In this document: positions 7,953 through 17,672 of the stretch, piece after piece
How the letters are laid out: each line of letters begins with the position of its first letter
Numbering within the stretch: the stretch's first letter is position 1
Origin: Chryseotalea sanaruensis
GTDB lineage: Bacteria > Bacteroidota > Bacteroidia > Cytophagales > Cyclobacteriaceae
Direction of reading: 5' to 3'
NCBI RefSeq assembly: GCF_003990915.1
Contig: NZ_BHXQ01000007.1
Location: forward strand, 124,001 to 188,000
Length of the DNA stretch: 64,000 nt
Notes under the pieces: model-generated
What the model was told of the DNA's origin: nothing
Database searches by the model: none
Seen by the model: the letters and a program-made list of their open reading frames with translations, nothing else
Translations under genes and position numbers: made by a program

Positions 7953-9626
7953 ATGCCTTCAACATCACCTCAATCTGAAAAAGAAAGATTATCGGCTCTT
8001 CAAAGCTATTCAATTAAATATGAACTTCCCGAAAAAGAGTTTGATGAACTCACGCGATTAGCAGCCATCATTTGCAATAAGCCTATAGCAAATATTACTT
8101 TTATTGATGAGCAAACACAATGGATAAAATCGAGTGTTGGTTTGGAGATTTCATGTACGGACAGAGAAACAGCATTTTGTAACCGTACCATTCAAAGTAA
8201 AAATATTCTTGAAATAAAAGACGCTAGCCTTGATCCTGAATTCAGAAACAATCCATTTGTTATTGGAAAGCCATACATTCGTTTTTATGCAGGCGCCCCA
8301 CTCATCACTTCGGAAGGCTATGAGATAGGCTCCTTATGTATTATCGATCAAAAGCCAGGTTCACTTAGCGAAGACCAACGTGAGGCACTTACTACTTTAA
8401 GTCATTCCATCATCAGTCTTTTAGAAAACAGAAAACAACAAAAATTGCTCATTGCCGAAAAACAAAAAGCTGAAGAAGCCAGCAGAGCAAAAGCGGATTT
8501 TTTATCCACCATGAGTCACGAAATACGAACACCTTTGAATGGCATTTCAGGCATTGCCCATTTGCTTATGGAGGAAGATCCGGCACCTCATCAGATTGAG
8601 TATATCAAAACGTTGAAATTTAGCGCTAGTAATCTAATGTCTATAGTGAACGACATTTTAGATTTTAGCAAAATTGAAGCTGGAAAAATAACTATTGAAA
8701 AAGTTCCATTCAATCTTGTTTCGTTGCTATCAGAAATTAAAAACGCCAATCACTTAAAAGCGCAGGATAAGCAAATAAAACTCAAGCTGAGGAGAGATGA
8801 TGATATGCCTGAAATGGTTATTGGCGATCCTGTGAGGTTGGCACAGATTCTTAATAATCTTGTAAGTAACGCCATCAAGTTTACCCATAGGGGTGAGGTT
8901 ACAATAGATGTTCAGCTAGAAAGCATAGTGGGGAATGAGAATCTTATAAAGTTTATTGTGAAGGATACTGGTATAGGTATCCCAGTTGAAAAGCAAGGTC
9001 AACTTTTTAAAGAATTTAGCCAGGTGGATGCTACGATTACCCGTAGGTTTGGTGGCACTGGTTTGGGATTAGTCATTTCTAAACGATTACTGGAATTACA
9101 AAGTAGTTCCATTGAAGTTAAAAGTGAAGTAAACGTTGGCTCTGAATTCAGCTTCCTGCTCAACTTTACAAAAAATGAAAACGACTTAAGTGGTGAGACG
9201 CGCTTAAAAAGCAATTCACACATTGAAGATTTTAAAGCACTACACGGTACATCAATACTTATTGCGGAAGACAATCAGGTAAATATACTCATTGCAAGAA
9301 AAATCATGAAAAACTGGGGTGTTGTTGTACATCACGCTCAAAATGGATTGGAAGCGATTGCTTTACTACAAAGACATAGTATTGATATAATTTTAATGGA
9401 TTTGCAAATGCCTCTAATGGATGGGTATGAAGCAACTAAAAAAATAAGGGAGATTGGTTATGCCATAGAAGAGGTTCCAATCATTGCCCTTACTGCGTCT
9501 GCAATGCTCTCGGAAAAGAATCAGGCTTTGGATGCTGGTATGAATGACTTCATTACCAAACCCTTCAATCCAGCTGAACTATACGATAAACTAAAAAGAC
9601 AGCTAACTAAAAAAATAAACAAATGA
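7953..9626 (+). CDS. Hybrid histidine kinase: GAF-HisKA-HATPase-REC
   Basis: I take the ATG at 7953 (MPSTSPQSEKERL), because upstream in-frame codons overlap the lipoprotein gene without homology. The 557-residue protein has a GAF domain at about 20-160, a coiled linker, HisKA with H189 in MSHEIRTPLNG, HATPase with N-box LVSNAIKFTH, DTGIGIP and GGTGLGL, and a C-terminal receiver with phosphoacceptor D483 (ILMDLQMPLMDG). No membrane segment is present, so it senses cytoplasmic cues. Its stop overlaps the HPt gene (ATGA), giving the order kinase-REC, HPt, receiver, which is a complete phosphorelay. Confidence 0.95.
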   Translation: MPSTSPQSEKERLSALQSYSIKYELPEKEFDELTRLAAIICNKPIANITFIDEQTQWIKSSVGLEISCTDRETAFCNRTIQSKNILEIKDASLDPEFRNNPFVIGKPYIRFYAGAPLITSEGYEIGSLCIIDQKPGSLSEDQREALTTLSHSIISLLENRKQQKLLIAEKQKAEEASRAKADFLSTMSHEIRTPLNGISGIAHLLMEEDPAPHQIEYIKTLKFSASNLMSIVNDILDFSKIEAGKITIEKVPFNLVSLLSEIKNANHLKAQDKQIKLKLRRDDDMPEMVIGDPVRLAQILNNLVSNAIKFTHRGEVTIDVQLESIVGNENLIKFIVKDTGIGIPVEKQGQLFKEFSQVDATITRRFGGTGLGLVISKRLLELQSSSIEVKSEVNVGSEFSFLLNFTKNENDLSGETRLKSNSHIEDFKALHGTSILIAEDNQVNILIARKIMKNWGVVVHHAQNGLEAIALLQRHSIDIILMDLQMPLMDGYEATKKIREIGYAIEEVPIIALTASAMLSEKNQALDAGMNDFITKPFNPAELYDKLKRQLTKKINK

Positions 9627-9979
9627 GAGAACTATCAAGTTACCTAGAAAGCGATTCAGAATTTGCTCAGGCGTTATTAGGTTCATTCAAGGAAAACATT
9701 ACAGAATTCAGAGAAAATTTTCTGACGGCAGTGAAAACACGAGAAGAAAAGCAATACATGGATGCATATCATAAAATAAAAGCAACTTTAGGATATTCTG
9801 GCAATGCAAAACTCAAGGAACAGTGTGATCAAATTGCTGATCTTATCAAAAGTCAAGGCATCACTGCGGTAGATACACGTCTTCAAAATTCTTTGTGTCG
9901 TTCATGCAGCAGTTCAATTGAAGAATTACAAAAGCAAATAATACAATACACCACGAAGTATGAAAATTTTAGTGTGTGA
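9623..9979 (+). CDS. HPt (histidine phosphotransfer) protein
   Basis: This is a 118-residue, mostly helical protein. The likely phosphorylatable residue is H50 in AYHKIKATLGYSGN, which fits the HPt signature (His-Lys-x-Lys and a small residue stretch). It starts in a 4-nt overlap with the hybrid kinase and ends overlapping the next receiver by 20 nt. It is the expected shuttle between the D483 receiver and the stand-alone receiver at 9960. Confidence 0.85.
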   Translation: MRELSSYLESDSEFAQALLGSFKENITEFRENFLTAVKTREEKQYMDAYHKIKATLGYSGNAKLKEQCDQIADLIKSQGITAVDTRLQNSLCRSCSSSIEELQKQIIQYTTKYENFSV

Positions 9980-10322
9980 TGATGACCCTGTAGTAATAAA
10001 CATAATACTATTTAAATTACAGAGAGAAGGATTTGGTGAGGTTATTGTAGCAGCGGATGGAAGGGAGGCTTTGGCGCAGATAAAAATCAATAATATCAAA
10101 CTCATAATTACTGATCTTCAAATGCCCTTTCTTTCAGGATTAGAAATTATTTCCTTTGTTAGAAATAATCAACGTTATAAGACACCAATTCTAGTAATGT
10201 CTTCCGAAGGACTGGAGGATGATGTGTTAAAAGCATTTGAACTTGGCGCTGATGATTACATGGTAAAACCCTTCAGTTTACCCGAGCTAATGGTACGCGT
10301 GAAAAGGCTACTACGAAAGTAG
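9960..10322 (+). CDS. Single-domain response regulator ending the phosphorelay operon
   Basis: This 120-residue receiver has an acidic pocket CDDDP at 6-10, phosphoacceptor D52 (IITDLQMPFLSG) and the switch Lys in DDYMVKPFSLPEL. It has no output domain. The ATG lies inside the end of the HPt gene. Without an output domain it must act by protein-protein contact or as a phosphate sink. Confidence 0.93.
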   Translation: MKILVCDDDPVVINIILFKLQREGFGEVIVAADGREALAQIKINNIKLIITDLQMPFLSGLEIISFVRNNQRYKTPILVMSSEGLEDDVLKAFELGADDYMVKPFSLPELMVRVKRLLRK

Positions 10323-10446
10323 TGGTGTTCATTGAGAAAATTAACAATGGACAGTTGACAATTTGTCAATTACCTACTATTATATTATCTATTCCGTACT
10401 TTGCCAATTTTTAAACTATACCAATTAATGAATCAATACCAAATAT

Positions 10447-12885
10447 TTACTCATAACGTAATGTTTTACTAGGATTAGTCAGTGCTGCTTTTATTGTTTG
10501 CGAACTCACCGTTAACAAAGCAATCAACAATGCGGCAAATGTAGCCAGCGCAAAAATACCAAGGTTTAAATTAACCTTATAGGCAAAGCCATCAAGCCAC
10601 TTATCCATAAAATACCATGCAAGTGGCCATGAGATTAAATTGGCAATAATCACCAGCAAGATAATTTCTTTAGAAAGAATACCAACAATATGCGTTGTAG
10701 AAGCACCCAACACTTTTCGGATACCAATCTCTTTCACTCGCTGCATTGTATTAAAGGTTGCCAAACCAAATAAACCCAGACAGGCAATAACTATAGCCAA
10801 TACTGAAAATGTTGTAAATAACTGACCTTGTTTTTGTTCTGCTTCATACAATTGACTGTACTGCATACTTAAAAAATCATATTCAAATGGACGATGAGGA
10901 ATAAAGTTTTTCCATACCTTTTCCAGGTGTGCAATGGCTTCCTGCATATCATTACCTGCTACTTTTACTGAAATACGATTATAAAATGCTGCAGGATGAA
11001 ACACCATTGGAATAATTTCTTCATGCAGCGATTCAAAATGAAAATCACGTACAACACCCAAAACACGACCTTTAACATTTCCATATTGAAAATCTCTTGT
11101 CAGTACATCTTCATTACTAAGGCCAAGCATTTTAACAGCTGCTTCGTTAAGAACGAATCCCAGTGAATCGTCACTTTTGATTTCCTTCGAAAAGTTTCTT
11201 CCTGCTACAAAAGGTATTGCGTATGTGTCAAAAAACTCAAAATCGATGCGTACGTTTTTCAGAATCACATTAGCGGTTGTCATAGAATCGCCCTGTTGGA
11301 TCTGAGCCGCACCTTGAGAATCGAGTAAACGCCCTGTCGGTATTCTGCTTGAACGAGATATGTTTTTAATAGACGAATGATTCATCGTTTCATTATAAAA
11401 CGCATCATAACTTTCTGTTAAGTCTGAAAAATAACGCAATGTTATTACCTGATCTTTGGCATAACCCAAATCGCGGTTATTCAAATAATTAAGTTGTTGA
11501 AATGTAATCGCGGTAGCAATCATCAGTACAATAGAAATGGTGAATTGAGCGACAACAAGTGTTTTGCGAATACCTCCTTTGCTTCCGGCCGAACCTTTCT
11601 GCCCTTTTAATATTTGAACAGGTTGAAAACCTGAAATAATAAAAGCAGGATAGATACCAGCAATAGTGCCAATTAGGACTGTAAACAAAATAACACTTGC
11701 AGCAAGTCGTAGATTGCCAAGAAGATTTAAGCTTATCGATTTACCGGTAAAATCATTTAACCATTGCAACGCAATCCAGGAGAATCCAAGTGCAATAACT
11801 AATGCAAACAACGCTATGAGTACTGATTCGCTCAAATATTGAGTAATCAATTGTTGCTTTAATGCCCCGGAAACTTTACGCATGCCTACTTCCTTTGCTC
11901 GCTTGGTGGCTCTTGCAGTGGATAAATTCACAAAGTTGAAACAAGCAATCAGCACTATAAAAATACCAATGACTGACATCATGTATACATTTGTAATGTT
12001 GCCGTTTGTTTCGACTTCTGAATCTAATTGCGAGTGCAAATGGATATCGGTAAGCTTCTGCATAAAGATATTTGTAAATGACGAAGGAAGTGGGCTGTTA
12101 TTAGCAGCGAAAAGTGGGCCCATGTGTTTATCCAGAAAATCTGGAAACTGGGCTTCTGTTCTTTTCTGATCAAATCCTTCCTTTACCAAAACATAGGTGC
12201 CAAAAGAATTATTTCCCCAATTTGTCTCTAGTCTGCTTCTCCCATAAATCGTGCTATCATTAAGTGTTGAAAATGAAAGCAGAATTTCAGGATGCCAATG
12301 TGCTTGTAAAGGCAAATCATCAAAAACACCAGTTACTGCTATATCGTAATTATTACCTAATCTTAAAGTTTTACCAATTGCAGTTTCATCGCCAAAATAT
12401 TTCTTAGCGGTTGTTTTTGAGAGCATCGCTGTAAAAGGGTCTCGTAATAATTTCCCAGGGTTACCATCACTTATCTGGATGTCGAATACTTGAAATAATT
12501 CAGGCTCTGCGTAAAACAGTCTCTCTTCATTAAATGATTTAACTTCTTCACCCTCGATTCGATATGCTACAAGCGATCGCGTTTGCAATGTACGAACCAC
12601 TTCTTCAAAATCACCAAAATCATTTTTCAGTAATGGTCCAAATGGTGGAGCTACATGTCCTAAGTGCAGATTAACGGATCCATCTGGCGATAAGAAGTTA
12701 CGCGTCACCCGATAAATTCTATCCGCCTTACTGTTATAACGATCATACTGTAGTTCATCATCAACATACAAGTAAATCATTAAAGCACAAAGCAAGGCTA
12801 ATGCAAGACCTGCAATGTTAATAAAGGCTGTAAGCTTGTTTCGGAAGATAGAACGCAAAGCAACTTTAATGTAGTTTGTCAACAT
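10447..12885 (-). CDS. ABC transporter permease, MacB/FtsX double-unit type
   Basis: The 812-residue protein opens with YIKVALRSIFRNKLTAFINI, the N-terminal hallmark of Bacteroidota MacB-like permeases. It has a first TM near 20-42, a periplasmic MacB_PCD domain, an FtsX block of three TMs near 280-420, a second periplasmic domain, and a second FtsX block in the C-terminal 120 residues (VKEIGIRKVLGAS). The two halves are internally duplicated, so one chain can replace a permease dimer. No ATPase gene is adjacent. The family exports or mechanically transmits to lipids, peptides or lipoproteins; the substrate here is unknown. Confidence 0.9.
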   Translation of the reverse strand: MLTNYIKVALRSIFRNKLTAFINIAGLALALLCALMIYLYVDDELQYDRYNSKADRIYRVTRNFLSPDGSVNLHLGHVAPPFGPLLKNDFGDFEEVVRTLQTRSLVAYRIEGEEVKSFNEERLFYAEPELFQVFDIQISDGNPGKLLRDPFTAMLSKTTAKKYFGDETAIGKTLRLGNNYDIAVTGVFDDLPLQAHWHPEILLSFSTLNDSTIYGRSRLETNWGNNSFGTYVLVKEGFDQKRTEAQFPDFLDKHMGPLFAANNSPLPSSFTNIFMQKLTDIHLHSQLDSEVETNGNITNVYMMSVIGIFIVLIACFNFVNLSTARATKRAKEVGMRKVSGALKQQLITQYLSESVLIALFALVIALGFSWIALQWLNDFTGKSISLNLLGNLRLAASVILFTVLIGTIAGIYPAFIISGFQPVQILKGQKGSAGSKGGIRKTLVVAQFTISIVLMIATAITFQQLNYLNNRDLGYAKDQVITLRYFSDLTESYDAFYNETMNHSSIKNISRSSRIPTGRLLDSQGAAQIQQGDSMTTANVILKNVRIDFEFFDTYAIPFVAGRNFSKEIKSDDSLGFVLNEAAVKMLGLSNEDVLTRDFQYGNVKGRVLGVVRDFHFESLHEEIIPMVFHPAAFYNRISVKVAGNDMQEAIAHLEKVWKNFIPHRPFEYDFLSMQYSQLYEAEQKQGQLFTTFSVLAIVIACLGLFGLATFNTMQRVKEIGIRKVLGASTTHIVGILSKEIILLVIIANLISWPLAWYFMDKWLDGFAYKVNLNLGIFALATFAALLIALLTVSSQTIKAALTNPSKTLRYE

Positions 12886-13110
12886 ACCAGATGGGTCTAT
12901 ACTTAAGAGAACTTTGTAAAAAGACTTTGGTTACAAAAATCATGCGTAAAAGATTACACCTTCTTAGACCATTAAATAGTGAATCAGGTAACACTAAATG
13001 GTGTATTTATATTGAAAAATCACAAAACCCAAACAAATTAAAATTTTCTGTTGTTCAGTTTCGCACAATAACCGTCCAACTTCACTGCAGGAAACACAGA
13101 TTAAAACTCA

Positions 13111-13141
13111 AAAAAAATGCCGGCATACACCGGCATTTTTT
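13111..13141 (-). terminator. Rho-independent terminator, usable on both strands
   Basis: ATGCCGG (13117-13123) and CCGGCAT (13130-13136) form a stem with a six-base loop. It is flanked by A7 on the left and T6 on the right, so it ends in a T tract on either strand. It lies downstream of the tricorn-like gene (minus strand) and upstream of the permease gene. Confidence 0.8.
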
Positions 13142-13151
13142 GATTCCTTAT

Positions 13152-13229
13152 CGTTTAGTTAAGCCTTTTATTGGCCTCACCTACAATCCTCTCCAAAGGA
13201 GAGGATGAATATTGAAGCTTAACTAAACG
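13152..13229. repeat. REP-like hairpin repeat, copy 1
   Basis: The outer arms CGTTTAGTTAAGC (13152-13164) and GCTTAACTAAACG (13217-13229) are perfect inverted repeats of 13 nt. An inner perfect hairpin is TCCTCTCC / GGAGAGGA (13187-13205, AAA loop). The sequence between, TTTTATTGGCCTCACCT, is shared with copies at 20245-20321 and, in part, 34663-34753. It lies between the terminator and the end of the tricorn-like gene. Confidence 0.85.
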
Positions 13230-13263
13230 GCATTACATTTTCAATCCCTAAATATGTTAGCCA

Positions 13264-16200
13264 TTAATTCTTTTTAACTGGACGTTTATATTTAACTGGT
13301 GGTGCAGGTTCAGGTTTAATTTCAACCGCCTGGGTCTTCAATAATTTTAAAGCCTCTTCTACTGCTCGCTCCAATTGTGGATCTCTGCCTTTAATTACGT
13401 CAGCTGGATTTTGTTGCACCTCAATATCAGGGGATATACCAACTCCCTCTACTGCCCACTCACCATTAACATCATAGAAACCACCACGGGGTGCTACCAT
13501 ACGACCACCATCAACAAACTGGGGTGTATCCCATGTGCCTACTAAACCACCCCATGTTTTTGTTCCTACCAATGGTCCTATTTTCATTTTGTTAAACAAA
13601 TAAGGAAGTAAGTCACCCCCAGAGCCGGCACGTTCATTGATCAACATTACCTTCGGCCCAAATATGCCTGCATTAGGTGTTAAGAAAGGACGATGATCTC
13701 CCGCCTTACTATTGAAGTAACCATGTAATTGTCTGGCCATAATATCCACCATGTAATCAGCTGCAGAACCACCGCCATTGTTACGTTCATCTATAATAGC
13801 ACCCTTTTTATCTTGCTGTGCAAAATAGTATCTGTTAAAAGATGTGTAACCAGGGTTACCTGTGTTAGGAACATAAACATAGGCCAATTGTCCTTTAGAT
13901 AATTCATCAACTTTTCTGCGATTACCTTCTACCCAATCCACAGAACGTAATTGATTTTCACTTTCAACAGGCACAACAGTTACAACACGTGAACCATCTA
14001 AAGATGGTTTACTATTTACTCGAATTTTAGTTTGGCGGTTAGCCGTTGCTTCGAAATACTTATAAAGATTGGTTGTAGCAGAAACGGGTTGACCATTTAC
14101 TTCCAGCAAATAATCTCCGGCATTAATGTTTACACCAGGCTCTCTTAAGGGAGCTTTTAAATCCGGATTCCAGTTTTCGCCCAAATAAGTTTTCTTAATG
14201 CGATAGTACTTATTGTCAACTTCGTAATCAGCGCCCAACAAACCTACAGGAACTGATTCTACATCAGGAAAATCTCCACCACTTGTATAAGAGTGACCAA
14301 CAGCTATTTCTCCACCAAGTATATCTACCAAATAATTCAAATCGCTACGATGTCTTACATGATCTACCCACGGGCTATACCATTTATACACATCGTTCCA
14401 TGGGGCACCATGTGTATTGTTCACATAAAGAAAATCTCTTTGATAGCGCCATCCTTCGCGGAAAATTTGTTTCCATTCTTCCAACGGATTTACCTTCACT
14501 TTCATTGAGCTGATAGATTCTAACTTTCCATCACCTACTTTTTTGTTTGCATCTGTTGTTCCTAAAATTCCCCATATAGCATTGCTCCTGTACAAAATTG
14601 ATTTTCGGTCATTAGAAACAGACATATCGTTTAAGCCTGAAAGAAATGTTTCTGATTTCAGATCTTTGAAATTATAGCGGTGTAAAGTAATGCCTTGTTG
14701 ATTAGCAATTGCTTCTGCGTAAAACACATAACCTTCAGGGCCTGATAACAGCGCTGTATAATTCCTTGCCGGAACATTGACCGCCATTATGCGATTACTT
14801 AAACCATTCATGTCAATTTTAACAACTGGTGTTGCAGTTGCTTCCTTCTTTTCTTCTTTGGCTTTTTCTTCATCACTGCGCGGTGCCAGTGGCGAGACAT
14901 CATCTTTATTTAATACAATTACATAAAGTGCGCGTGTAACAGGTCTGTCGTATGAACTCATTTCAAGCCAACCAGTATTTAAGCCAAAATTTGTACTGGC
15001 TAAAAAATACAAGTACTTTCCATTAGCATCCCACACTGGAGAGATCGCATCAGCCAAACCATCGGTTAACTGAAGGCTCTGATTAGTTTCAACGTTGTAA
15101 ACTTTAATTACCTTAAAGTGATTGTCTAATAAGCGTGCATAAGCAATCCATTTACTATCAGGCGACCATACAGGGTTTAATGAACGATTTGGATGTGCAT
15201 ATCTTTCCGTATCTACTTTCTTACTCGCTCCGGTACTTACCTCAACATTCCATAAATTATAATCAGTGTCAGTAAAGGCAATATACTTTCCATCGGGTGA
15301 CCATGCAGGCCTGAAGAAAAACGTTGGATTAGGTATAGTAATAGTCTTTGGTTTTTCCAGTCCTTCCTGATCGCCAATCATGAGTTGGTATTCGCCACTG
15401 GCATCACTAAACCAGGCAATCCTTTTTCCGTCAGGCGACCAAACAGGAAAGCGATCTGCTGAAGCAGAATTATTGGTAATATTTCTCCAATCACCTTTTT
15501 CTTTTGGTGCCGTAAAAATCTCTCCGCGATATTCAAATAAAGCACGCTGCCCCGTAGGCGATAAAGAGGCATTCTGCAAAGCCGTAGCACGCACATCTTC
15601 CCAACGTTCTCTTGCCCAATGAAAATCACCCTTTACATGAATAGTTAACTTCTTACTCGTACCATTCGCAACATTTAACACATGCAGATATCCACCTTGT
15701 TCATACACAACGTTACCACTACCCGCATCTATACTTTTTACATCAAAATCAGCATGAAAGGTTAACTGCTTCAATTCTTTAGTAGCAGGATTGTATGACC
15801 ACACATTGTTTGCATAATCACGCTCACTTAAAAAATAAACAATGTTATTCAACCAAACTGGATCGGTGTGTCTTTCATTATCCGTCTGAGGTGTTTGCGT
15901 CAACTCAAATGTTTTCAAATCAGCAATCCAGATAGGTTTCGCCTGACCACCTCTGTAGTTACGCCACTCCGGATCCCAAAATCCAATTTGCTGATAAGCC
16001 AGGTACTTTCCATCTTCAGAAATTTCGCCTGCTACTGCTCTGGGTATGGCAAGTGCTTCCTCCATACCACCATTCTTACTTATTTTAAAAATTCTGGATT
16101 CTTTTGTTGGTACAGATTCTCGGCCAGATGCAAACAAAATAGATGCTCCATCAGGCGTCCAGCCTGTAACATTATCAACACCAGGATGCCACGTGAGTCG

Positions 16201-16521
16201 TTGCGGCTGGCCTCCCTCTACAGGGATTATATATACATCGGTATTGCCATCGTATTGAGCTGTGAACGCAATCAGTTTACCATCAGGCGAAAAGTGAGGT
16301 TGACTTTCCTGACCTTCATTACTTGTCAATCTTCTTGCATCACCACCATCTTTTCCAACAATCCAAAGATCGTTGGCGTAAACAAAAACGATGTGATCAT
16401 TGCTAATGGTTGGTTGTCGCAATAGCATAGTGCCTTGTGCATTTGTGCCAATGCTGGCTAACAAGGCTCCTGCTAAAGCAAGCATTAGTTTAAAATTATT
16501 TTTCATAATCGAGCTTTTCAT
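13264..16521 (-). CDS. Tricorn-like protease (S41 family), secreted
   Basis: I start at the ATG at 16521 (MKSSIMKNNFKLML); the ATG at 16506 is equally possible, and both leave a signal peptide ending near GTNAQ. Of about 1,085 residues, the N-terminal two thirds carry repeated propeller motifs (HFSPDGKLIAFTAQ, WSPDGKRIAWFSD, WSPDSKWIAYAR). These are followed by a PDZ segment (GDYLLEVNGQPVS) and an S41 peptidase domain with the catalytic loop NERAGSGGD and a GHSYTSGGD stretch matching the His/Ser region. Tricorn proteases trim peptides; Bacteroidota homologs are exported. A terminator follows at 13111-13141. Confidence 0.93.
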   Translation of the reverse strand: MKSSIMKNNFKLMLALAGALLASIGTNAQGTMLLRQPTISNDHIVFVYANDLWIVGKDGGDARRLTSNEGQESQPHFSPDGKLIAFTAQYDGNTDVYIIPVEGGQPQRLTWHPGVDNVTGWTPDGASILFASGRESVPTKESRIFKISKNGGMEEALAIPRAVAGEISEDGKYLAYQQIGFWDPEWRNYRGGQAKPIWIADLKTFELTQTPQTDNERHTDPVWLNNIVYFLSERDYANNVWSYNPATKELKQLTFHADFDVKSIDAGSGNVVYEQGGYLHVLNVANGTSKKLTIHVKGDFHWARERWEDVRATALQNASLSPTGQRALFEYRGEIFTAPKEKGDWRNITNNSASADRFPVWSPDGKRIAWFSDASGEYQLMIGDQEGLEKPKTITIPNPTFFFRPAWSPDGKYIAFTDTDYNLWNVEVSTGASKKVDTERYAHPNRSLNPVWSPDSKWIAYARLLDNHFKVIKVYNVETNQSLQLTDGLADAISPVWDANGKYLYFLASTNFGLNTGWLEMSSYDRPVTRALYVIVLNKDDVSPLAPRSDEEKAKEEKKEATATPVVKIDMNGLSNRIMAVNVPARNYTALLSGPEGYVFYAEAIANQQGITLHRYNFKDLKSETFLSGLNDMSVSNDRKSILYRSNAIWGILGTTDANKKVGDGKLESISSMKVKVNPLEEWKQIFREGWRYQRDFLYVNNTHGAPWNDVYKWYSPWVDHVRHRSDLNYLVDILGGEIAVGHSYTSGGDFPDVESVPVGLLGADYEVDNKYYRIKKTYLGENWNPDLKAPLREPGVNINAGDYLLEVNGQPVSATTNLYKYFEATANRQTKIRVNSKPSLDGSRVVTVVPVESENQLRSVDWVEGNRRKVDELSKGQLAYVYVPNTGNPGYTSFNRYYFAQQDKKGAIIDERNNGGGSAADYMVDIMARQLHGYFNSKAGDHRPFLTPNAGIFGPKVMLINERAGSGGDLLPYLFNKMKIGPLVGTKTWGGLVGTWDTPQFVDGGRMVAPRGGFYDVNGEWAVEGVGISPDIEVQQNPADVIKGRDPQLERAVEEALKLLKTQAVEIKPEPAPPVKYKRPVKKN

Positions 16522-16691
16522 ATTGGAAGATAAGACTCCCCTACTCAATTATAACTACCGAAAAAATAAATTACTGAGGTTTTTGCGTCCGAAAGTGACC
16601 AGTGATGTAAGCCAAGCTCAGAAAATAGTTTAATCTCAAAACAATAACTATTTTAGTCTGTAAACGTATTTACAAATTCAAATCCACCCAT

Positions 16692-17672
16692 TTGAAACTG
16701 ATTGCCTGCATATTACTTTCACTTATTACAAGCTTAGCGGGCCAGGGAAATGCAAAAAATCCCATTACAGGCAATTCAGTCATTTTAGATCTTCATTTAA
16801 TCGGTGTAAAACCAAAAGGGAATTTTGAAACACTTATTATTCCAATTAAACGTGTGGACAGGCTACTGCTAATCGAAGCCCGAATTGATACCATGCAGGG
16901 TAATTTTATTATTGATACAGGTGCCCCTGATCTTATATTGAACCACACTTATTTTAGAAAATACTGGGTTAGCTCAGATGCCATTACCAGCAATGTTGGA
17001 GGTATTCCTTCTGGCCCTGTTAAAAATACGTGGATTGATCAGCTTGAAATCAGAGAACTACGCTTCGAAAGGATTAAGGCGAGGCTAACTGAACTAAGTC
17101 ATATTGAAAACAGGAGCAGTGTAAAAATTCTTGGTTTATTAGGCGTGGATATTTTTAGAGAATTCTCAATGACTATCGACCTTCAAAAAAATATTCTTGT
17201 ACTCAAAAAACTTGATAAGAAAGGAAACGAGTTGAGCAACCTCGAGAGTCCTGTTACTCCTAAAATGATGAAAATTCCCGTTAGAATTGTGAATAGTACC
17301 ATCATGCTGCAAGGAGTGGTTGCAGGTAAAAAACTGAATCTCTGTTTAGATAGCGGTGCAGAAACCAATGTAATTAATGGCAATGTTTCTGATAAGGTGC
17401 TTAAAAAATTTACTTTGGCACGAAGATCGGTGTTACTAGGCACAGGAGGCGCTAAAGTTGAAGTTTTGGTAGGCAGGCTTGATGATTTTACCATTGGTTC
17501 AATGAACTTGAGCAACTTGCCAACTGTTATAAGTAATCTGGAAGACTTTGGAAATGCTACAGAACAACAAATTGATGGTATGGTTGGATTTGAGTTTTTG
17601 AATAAGGGAATAATTTGCATAAACTTCCGGAAGAAAGAATTAACTGTTTATGCCTTTCAGGATTTGAATTAA
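16692..17672 (+). CDS. Two-lobed retropepsin-like aspartic protease, secreted
   Basis: Translation appears to start at a TTG at 16692, because it directly begins a good signal peptide (MKLIACILLSLITSLAGQG) and no ATG is available before residue 69. The 326-residue protein has two aspartyl motifs: D75 in FIIDTGAPDLIL and D220 in LCLDSGAETNVI. Each is followed by a hydrophobic-Gly element (ILGLLGVDIF and GMVGFEFLNKG). One chain therefore carries both lobes, which retropepsins normally build by dimerising. Its stop overlaps the next start (TAATG), so it is coupled to the CBM48-repeat protein. Confidence 0.85.
   Translation: MKLIACILLSLITSLAGQGNAKNPITGNSVILDLHLIGVKPKGNFETLIIPIKRVDRLLLIEARIDTMQGNFIIDTGAPDLILNHTYFRKYWVSSDAITSNVGGIPSGPVKNTWIDQLEIRELRFERIKARLTELSHIENRSSVKILGLLGVDIFREFSMTIDLQKNILVLKKLDKKGNELSNLESPVTPKMMKIPVRIVNSTIMLQGVVAGKKLNLCLDSGAETNVINGNVSDKVLKKFTLARRSVLLGTGGAKVEVLVGRLDDFTIGSMNLSNLPTVISNLEDFGNATEQQIDGMVGFEFLNKGIICINFRKKELTVYAFQDLN

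Noticed and set aside
10323..10446. TTGACA...TGTCAA palindrome and TACTTTG element as a promoter
   Set aside because: No plus-strand gene follows; the next gene ends here from the other side, so there is nothing to transcribe.
12876..13208. 110-codon plus-strand reading frame at the start of the permease gene
   Set aside because: It has no homology-like features, overlaps the permease start and runs through a terminator and REP-like repeat.
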